Source: Zoroaster sp. YZ-2022
Lineage: Eukaryota > Echinodermata > Asteroidea > Forcipulatida > Zoroasteridae
Assembly: GCA_029582265.1 (NCBI GenBank)
Contig: CM055816.1
Location: forward strand, 2,198,992-2,262,991
Direction: 5' to 3'
Length of the DNA stretch: 64,000 nt
Shown: positions 56,581 to 64,000 of the stretch, piece after piece
Position numbering within the stretch: position 1 is the stretch's first letter
Layout: the number at the start of each line of letters is the position of its first letter
The notes under the pieces: model-generated
Told to the model about the DNA's origin: nothing
Seen by the model: only the letters and a program-made list of their open reading frames with translations
Databases searched by the model: none
Translations under genes and position numbers: made by a program

Positions 56581-58686
56581 ATGGCTTTAAGCGAGGGGTG
56601 TAGCCAAAAGGAGTGTAAGGGTGCGACAACTCCACCCCTTCCAATATTCAGTCGGCAAATAAAACACCAAATCAAACCATTGAAGCAGCACGTATGTTCA
56701 TAATGTATGCGTCACCCAGCTCTAGATGTCATGATTGCACAATACATTACACTACTAACGTTCGCCATAGCAAACGATGCTTTTGTAATGAGCAAGGACT
56801 AAAATCAAACATCGTTTACACACGTTTGACATGCAGGAAATATTTTTTAAATTCTGTTTATATAAAGAATATTAATTATATTAAAATATGTTTGACTCAA
56901 ACAATTCAAAAACAATTTGCAACGAAACAAAATCGAAACTTAGGCCTAAGTGAACAACAAATGTTTTCTATTCACATAATTAATTACTATTTTGAATTAT
57001 CTAAATAAAACAGGCATACTGTCGTACAATCAGCACAACATGAATAGCATTTTAGTGTTTTGAGGTGAACAAAGATTGTACAGTTTTAAAACGAATACAT
57101 TTTACACGATGTCTATTTCGTCACTTTCTGCACAGTGATTGGCATACAACAGTGTCAAAACGGCGTTGTCAAAAATATGAAATAAAATATTTTTTATTTT
57201 TAACATTATCATTATCTAATATTGTGGATTACCTGTGCTAAGTCAATGACAGGAAATGAAATCACAAACATGCATGTACGATAAGACCATAGATGGTAAG
57301 GCGTTACATTGCGCTTGTACATTTACAATAGGCCTACATGTACATACACGTTCTCCCGCTGGGTCGCACCAAGGTATACCGCGGTTGAGCATGAGTGCGA
57401 CGAATACGTGCACGGCGAGAGGTCGTCTGCCGACGCGGTCGATAGTGCATGGCGTACTGAAAATTAGCAAAGCACCATTCTCCACATGTACAATCTTTGT
57501 TCGTACGAAAAGTAATGTATGACTTTGATTAACAGCGTTAACATAAATAAAGAACAAATGTAAAAATGCATGAGAATAATATTCATTTACCCAATATTTT
57601 GGAAAACATTTGAAAGGTTTACAACGCGCTATATTTGTAATTTATACAAATACAATTATTAATTTTCAAGAAACATTTCACTGAACTTAAACTTAAATGT
57701 AATTTAATATTTAAGAAATAAATTCACCAAACTAAAAATTAAATGGCATATTTTTCTTCAAAACTGCCTAAATAAGGATGATGATGTTTGATGAAAATCG
57801 AAATGTGACATTGACACATCCGCAGCAAGGACGTAGTCGAAGGAATTATTGCGCAATCACAACAAGGCGGCAGATATAGGCTTGTATTTGTTGTACCTTG
57901 CAAGGTGAATTAATTTCTGGGGAAAAAACCTTGTCCCGTAATTAAATAAATATATTTTTTACAGCAAATCGCGAACGAGCTGCGTGTGAATTCGATTCTT
58001 AGAACGCTCTCATAACCTTTTATACAAATACAAGTATCTAGAAACGTGAAAATGCACAGTATAGTAACCGATAGTAATTTAAATTTATATTAATTAATGT
58101 GGAGAACTGTACTTATAATGATTACATCTATATCAGAATTAGTAAGCGAGGTGCGTGCGCTGACGTGACAACACTTATGCTAGACATACACCGGATCCAA
58201 AAAGCCAGTCCTTCATAACCTTCTAAATAGTTTCTAAAGATTGTACTGAATTATAGCTTCAATACTATTAATTTCCTGAATCCTGGTGAACATGTTTTCA
58301 TTGAGCAATATGGCTCGTAATAGGTTTGATTGACATATTATGAACGACAACTGAAACAGTCGTGACATTGGCTTTACACGCATGTTGATGTCTACACTTT
58401 CCTTATTGCACTAGTAGCTATTTCTGGGTCAAGGTTTTCTTTGCACCTATATACGCCTGCTAATATATTTACTATGTTTTTGTTACAATCAATTGTAATG
58501 CAAACATAATAAGCTCGTCCTGAGCGAGTTTTGCCTGAACGTTCATATTTCATATTTGTAATAAAAATATTATTTCATTTAAAAAGGAATGGATAAAATA
58601 CAAACATTTGAAAATAAAAAGCTTCAAAATGATTTTCATTACGAATAAAATGATTTTACATCGACATTTGTTAATCACACAACATG

Positions 58687-58689
<3 letters not shown>
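56581..58689. other. Non-coding DNA, no gene seen
   Basis: AT-rich. Open frames on both strands at 57243-57557 overlap a more GC-rich patch, but no domain or splice pattern is seen. Confidence 0.55.
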
Positions 58690-58733
<44 letters not shown>

Positions 58734-59053
58734 TGTGGATTTATATAGCGCACGTATCCACCAACTAAGTGGTGCTTATTATCCCTGCTCATAAGGCTCA
58801 TAAATCATGACTGAAACCATCTCAGCTCCCTGGGGAGTATACAGCTCAATTGCTGCCATTTCTAGCGCATATAGAGCAAACCAACTCTGCCTTCACAGGT
58901 ACCCATTTAACCCCTGGGTGTAGAGAAGCAATTATGATTAAGTGTCTTGCTCAAGGACACAAGTGTCACGGCCGTGATTTGAACCCACATTCTGTTGCTA
59001 ACACCAGAACTTGAATCCGGTAAGCTAGACCGCTCGGCCACGACACCCCATGG
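58690..59053 (-). mobile_element. tRNA-Leu-derived SINE, copy 2
   Basis: Reverse copy of the SINE at 10298. On the minus strand: GTGTCGTGGCCGAGCGGTCT (A box), GGGTTCAAATCACGGCCGTG (B box with one change), the same body, and an (ATT)13 tail at 58692-58732. The tail in copy 1 is only ATT ATT, so tail length varies. Target duplication not clear. Confidence 0.93.
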
Positions 59054-59318
59054 TATAAAGAATGAGCAATCCAGGGAGAAAATGGATCGACATAAAAATA
59101 AAAATAAATACTTATACATTTATAATATTCTAGAAAGTACTTCATACAGAGATAATGATAGTCAGGGTTGGAAAGATAACAAAAAACAAAAACAACAACA
59201 ACAAATATTTAAGCACGAAACAAAAATGAATACAAAATAGACAGACAACAAGCAGTGAGTTTTACAGTTGGCCAAAACATTCCTACTTTTCTAATCACTT
59301 AATCTCCCATCTTCAAAG

Positions 59319-59462
59319 TAAACCTGGAATTGACGGAGAGCAAGATGCTGGTTCGTCACTTTGGTCCCCCGCCGGATATGGGTCCTGGACCACACGGTAA
59401 ATACGACTGGGTGATAAAAGTCATGCAAAGCATACCGAACAGATGCCCCAATGCCCAAACAG
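59319..59462 (+). CDS. Unrecognised exon before EGF exon 4
   Basis: A 144-base open segment between CATCTTCAAAG and GTGAGA. It is phase 1 at both ends, like the EGF exons. Reads ESKMLVRHFGPPPDMGPGPH, then GKYDWVIKVMQSIPNRCPNA. Codon 48 is completed by the next EGF exon (phase match). One cysteine, Gly/Pro-rich middle; no family recognised. Higher G+C than the surroundings supports coding. It could be the end of a larger N-terminal domain of the second EGF gene. Confidence 0.55.
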
Positions 59463-60381
59463 GTGAGAAATCCTAAACTACAGATATAAAGTGATCGTTT
59501 ACTCGTACTTATAGCTCGGGTCCATTATTATCAGTGGCCACGCCCCCATGGGGATTTATCCAGCAGTAAAGACCAAGCAACAATTCCTTATTGAAACAGT
59601 TTGATTTTATTTGAAGGGGAACTTTTCATGAAAGTAAATTGGTCATGACACAATACGTACTGTGATTTAGTGAAGTAAATCAGAACGTTGCCGCATTTTC
59701 GTTTTCGACCAGGTCATGTGTTTGTAATATTTATAATTGATTTCTACACACATTTCATGATCCGCATAAAGTATCATTAGTAATAATATAAAGAAATCTC
59801 AAATAATTAATCAAATGAATCTTGTTGGATCAAATATCATTAGGCCGGTCGCCAAATATAAACACCATAGAAGAATCACGTTGACATGCCTGGTGTTATA
59901 TTCTAACAAACCAGGTTTTTTACTGGGTGCATGTGCACAAACATGTTTCCATCAACATTTGGTAATTCTTGTAACGTTACAACTATTACCAAATTATTAA
60001 CTAAAAATCAACCAGATAAATTACTCCTCTGGAAGTGCTTTCATTTTACAGAACTGAAAAAATGTGTATAGCCGAACAGTTCCAAAAGTCACATGTTTCA
60101 GAAACGTGCCATCCAATTGAGAAGATCTTCATGAAGTACATGTATGATTGCTTAATAATCACAAGACAATTTTATGTCATTTTAAGTTTAAATTCTTTAA
60201 ATACTTTTTAACCATGACAAAAAACCTTGACTTTAAACTAGTGATGAAATGGAGTGACATGACATGTTTTGTAAAGATTTTTCTTTGGGTAAAAAGCGCT
60301 TAACTGAAACAATTACAGTAACCTGACAAGCCAAAATAAATAATACATTTGACTTGACCTTTTGACTATTTATCTTTTCAG

Positions 60382-60480
60382 AGTGTACACTGACCTGTGT
60401 GAATAGTGGTACGGTGGATAATGGCACCTGTCAATGTGATTGTGATCCAAAACAAAACTGGAGTGGTAAAAATTGTAGTC
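60382..60480 (+). CDS. EGF-like domain exon 4
   Basis: A 99-base phase-1 exon, acceptor TATCTTTTCAG and donor GTAAGT. Reads ECTLTCVNSGTVDNGTCQC, then DCDPKQNWSGKNCS. It has the same six-cysteine order as exons 1 and 2 with two more residues before the last Gly. The intron upstream (59.75-60.06 kb) resembles those of exons 1 and 2, so this is a paralogous module. Confidence 0.8.
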
Positions 60481-60999
60481 GTAAGTAAAATAATACGGAT
60501 TATTGTGTAACTGTTCCCTGAAAATAAACCAACAAATTATGGAACAAACAAACGAACAAATATTTGACGCGTATATGTGGCAGCTGTTCGCCAGCTGTTC
60601 TATTTAGCCGGGGGTATCCCCCAATGAGCGACGGTCGATATCCAGTACTTCATTGACTCAAGATCAGTGTAAAAGGGATCACTGTAAGATGTGCTCTAAG
60701 CAAATATCAACCTTTCACCATTTTAGAGAGGTTATATCATAAGGAAACTAAACCAGATCAATTATATTATCACAAAACAGTAATTTTTATCGATTTCAGA
60801 AAGCCTGAGGTCCACTGAAGGAAACTAATGGGCCTCTTGCATTTAAACGAACAACAACGCACATATTTCTGGTTTTAATTACACAACTTTTGGACAATAC
60901 TTTGATTTTGTTTACTAATGGAATGACTTTGCAAGGGAAACATCTGAGAAATGAGGCGATTTTTTTGTTTACATAAGAGGATCATTTGTTTTCCTCCAG

Positions 61000-61067
61000 T
61001 GCGTGCACCAGACTGCATTATATCCTGTGAGAATGGAGGTACACTGGATAATGGCATTTGTGTTTGA
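61000..61067 (+). pseudogene. EGF-like exon 5, ends in a stop
   Basis: After acceptor TTTTCCTCCAG the phase-1 frame reads RAPDCIISCENGGTLDNGIC, V, then TGA at 61065-61067. A normal EGF exon of this family would have C-x-C-x(8)-C here. No donor is seen before the stop, so it is either a broken exon or the end of a shortened protein. A 110-base stretch with (ATT)7 and the start of the minisatellite follow. Confidence 0.55.
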
Positions 61068-61174
61068 TAAGAATATCCTGACTTGCCATATGTGGATATG
61101 TGCGCGCTAAAAATCTTTATTATTATTATTATTATTAAAGAGTAAAATAAATAATACATTTGACTTTGACATTT

Positions 61175-64000
61175 GGACTACGCAGGTCTAGTATTAGACT
61201 GCATCCATTGTCATTGGATAGTGGGCAATGTGTATAATACAGTATAGGACCTACGCAGGTCTAGTATTAGACTGCATCCATTGTCATTGGATAGTGGGCA
61301 ATGTGTATAATACAGTATAGGACCTACGCAGGTCTAGTATTATACTGCATCCATTGTCATTGGATAGTGGGCAGTGTGTATAATACAATATAGGAGCTAC
61401 GCAGCTCTAGTATTAGACTGCATCCATTGTCATTGGATAGTGGGCAATGTGTATAATACAGTATAGGACCTACGCAGGTCTAGTATTAGACTGCATCCAT
61501 TGTCATTGGATAGTGGGCAATGTGTATAATACAGTATAGGAGCTACGCAGCTCTAGTATTAGACTGCATCCATTGTCATTGGATAGTGGGCAATGTGTAT
61601 AATACAGTATAGGACCTACGCAGGTCTAGTATTATACTGCATCCATTGTCATTGGATAGTGGGCAATGTGTATAATACAGTATAGGACCTACGCAGGTCT
61701 AGTATTAGACTGCATCCATTGTCATTGGATAGTGGGCAATGTGTATAATACAGTATAGCACCTACGCAGGTCTAGTATTATACTGCATCCATTGTCATTG
61801 GATAGTGGGCAGTGTGTATAATACAGTATAGGAGCTACGCAGCTCTAGTATTAGACTGCATCCATTGTCATTGGATAGTGGGCAATGTGTATAATACAGT
61901 ATAGGACCTACGCAGGTCCAGTATTAGGCTGCATCCATTGTCATTGGATAGTGGGCAGTGTGTATAATACAATATAGGAGCTACGCAGCTCTAGTATTAG
62001 ACTGCATCCATTGTCATTGGATAGTGAGCAATGTGTATAATACAGTATAGGACCTACGCAGGTCTAGTATTATACTGCATCCATTGTCATTGGATAGTGG
62101 GCAGTGTGTATAATACAATATAGGAGCTACGCAGCTCTAGTATTAGGCTGCATCCATCGTCATTGGATAGTGGGCAATGTGTATAATACAGTATAGGAGC
62201 TACGCAGGTCTAGTATTAGGCTGCATCCATTGTCATTGGATAGTGGGCAATGTGTATAATACAGTATAGGACCTACGCAGGTCTAGTATTATACTGCATC
62301 CATTGTCATTGGATAGTGGGCAGTGTGTATAATACAATATAGGAGCTACGCAGCTCTAGTATTAGGCTGCATCCATCGTCATTGGATAGTGGGCAATGTG
62401 TATAATACAGTATAGGAGCTACGCAGGTCTAGTATTAGGCTGCATCCATTGTCATTGGATAGTGGGCAGTGTGTATAATACAGTATAGGACCTACGCAGG
62501 TCTAGTATTAGGCTGCATCCATTGTCATTGGATAGTGGGCAATGTGTATAATACAGTATAGGAGCTACGCAGGTCTAGTATTAGGCTGCATCCATCGTCA
62601 TTGGATAGTGGGCAGTGTGTATAATACAGTATAGGACCTACGCAGGTCTAGTATTATACTGCATCCATTGTCATTGGATAGTGGGCAATGTGTATAATAC
62701 AGTATAGGAGCTACGCAGGTCTAGTATTAGGCTGCATCCATCGTCATTGGATAGTGGGCAATGTGTATAATACAGTATAGGAGCTACGCAGGTCTAGTAT
62801 TAGGCTGCGTCCATCCTCATTGGATAGTGGGCAGTGTGTATAATACAGTATAGGAGCTACGCAGGTCTAGTATTAGGCTGCATCCATCGTCATTGGATAG
62901 TGGGCAGTGTGTATAATACAGTATAGGACCTACGCAGGTCTAGTATTATACTGCATCCATTGTCATTGGATAGTGGGCAATGTGTATAATACAGTATAGG
63001 AGCTACGCAGGTCTAGTATATGGCTGCATCCATCGTCATTGGATAGTGGGCAGTGTGTATAATACAGTATAGGACCTACGCAGGTCTAGTATTATACTGC
63101 ATCCATTGTCATTGGATAGTGGGCAATGTGTATAATACAGTATAGGAGCTACGCAGGTCTAGTATTAGGCTGCATACATCGTCATTGGATAGTGGGCAAT
63201 GTGTATAATACAGTATAGGAGCTACGCAGGTTTAGTATTATACTGCATCCATTGTCATTGGATAGTGGGCAGTGTGTATAATACAGTATAGGACCTACGC
63301 AGGTCTAGTATTAGGCTGCATCCATCGTCATTGGATAGTGGGCAATGTGTATAATACAGTATAGGACCTACGCAGGTCTAGTATTATACTGCATCCATTG
63401 TCATTGGATAGTGGGCAATGTGTATAATACAGTATAGGACCTAAGCAGGTCTAGTATTAGGCTGCATCCATCGTCATTGGATAGTGGCCAGTGTGTATAA
63501 TACAATATAGGACCTACGCAGGTCCAGTATTAGGCTGCATCCATCGTCATTGGATAGTGGGCAATGTGTATAATACAGTATAGGACCTAAGCAGGTCTAG
63601 TATTAGGCTGCATCCATTGTCATTGGATAGTGGGCAATGTGTATAATACAGTATAGGAGCTACGCAGGTCTAGTATTAGGCTGCATCCATCGTCATTGGA
63701 TAGTGGGCAATGTGTATAATACAGTATAGGACCTACGCAGGTCTAGTATTAGGCTGCATCCATTGTCATTGGATAGTGAGCAATGTGTATAATACAGTAT
63801 AGGACCTACGCAAGTCCAGTATTAGGCTGCATCCATTGTCATTGGATAGTGGGCAATGTGTATAATACAGTATAGGAGCTACGCAGGTCTAGTATTAGGC
63901 TGCATCCATCGTCATTGGATAGTGGGCAGTGTGTATAATACAGTATAGGACCTACGCAGGTCTAGTATTATACTGCATCCATTGTCATTGGATAGTGGGC
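61175..64000 (-). repeat. 73-bp minisatellite array, reverse orientation
   Basis: About 38 units, the reverse complement of the unit at 1-5949, more uniform than that array. In the first 13 or so units a palindrome alternates as GACCTACGCAGGTC or GAGCTACGCAGCTC, always self-complementary; from about 62190 on mixed forms appear. The array runs off the window. Its left edge follows AATAAATAATACATTTGACT, which at 60340 lies just before the acceptor of EGF exon 4. Confidence 0.97.

Noticed and set aside
57243..57557. Overlapping 88- and 104-codon frames
   Set aside because: No domain, no splice signals and no codon bias; the slightly higher GC alone is not enough.

Overview
This window is eukaryotic, non-coding-rich DNA that looks like a marine invertebrate genome. 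It has EGF-like and fibrinogen-domain exons with GT/AG borders and conserved phase-1 introns, tRNA-derived SINEs, Ty3/Gypsy, LINE, Kolobok-type and Polinton elements, and long minisatellites. The phylum cannot be fixed from the sequence; an echinoderm, hemichordate, amphioxus or mollusc would all fit. Positions 31064-31563 are a 500-N assembly gap. No standalone rRNA or tRNA gene, CRISPR array or bacterial operon was seen.

Host layer (all + strand): three EGF-like exons (6904, 9324, 11506) and two consecutive exons of a fibrinogen-related (FReD) domain (14638-14783 and 29121-29394), separated by a 14.3-kb intron packed with transposons. All the joins keep phase, so this is probably one secreted EGF-fibrinogen lectin-like gene; its start and the C-terminal part of the FReD are not visible. 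A second, related set starts at 59.3 kb (an unrecognised 48-codon exon, an EGF exon, then an EGF exon that hits a stop). The introns of both sets share sequence, which points to tandem duplication of exon-plus-intron modules.

Repeat layer: both window edges are the same 73-bp minisatellite in opposite orientations (1-5949 forward, 61175-64000 reverse). Lone diverged units inside introns suggest that the array grew out of intron sequence. Between them lie Kolobok-like TTAA elements (one with a THAP zinc finger), a SINE nested in a MITE nested in a minisatellite-like unit, a Gypsy element (16071-23695, minus) split by a LINE, a nested foldback element (26316-28057), and a foldback carrying a transposase tail (about 30.0-30.6 kb).

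Polinton/Maverick layer: 31.56-35.24 kb and 41.77-51.60 kb carry genes of a Polinton, the large virus-like DNA transposons. The right block holds probable major capsid protein, A32-type packaging ATPase, retroviral-type integrase, several small membrane proteins and protein-primed DNA polymerase B. The left block holds a minor-capsid-like gene and a large structural-type gene interrupted by a LINE. The two blocks may be one element of about 16 kb split by 6.5 kb of other sequence. ATPase, integrase and two small genes are open, the capsid gene has one stop, and polymerase is broken many times, so the copy is dead but fairly young. Several of its genes share a TATAAAT-like box directly at the ATG, and a 21-bp minisatellite has expanded inside it.
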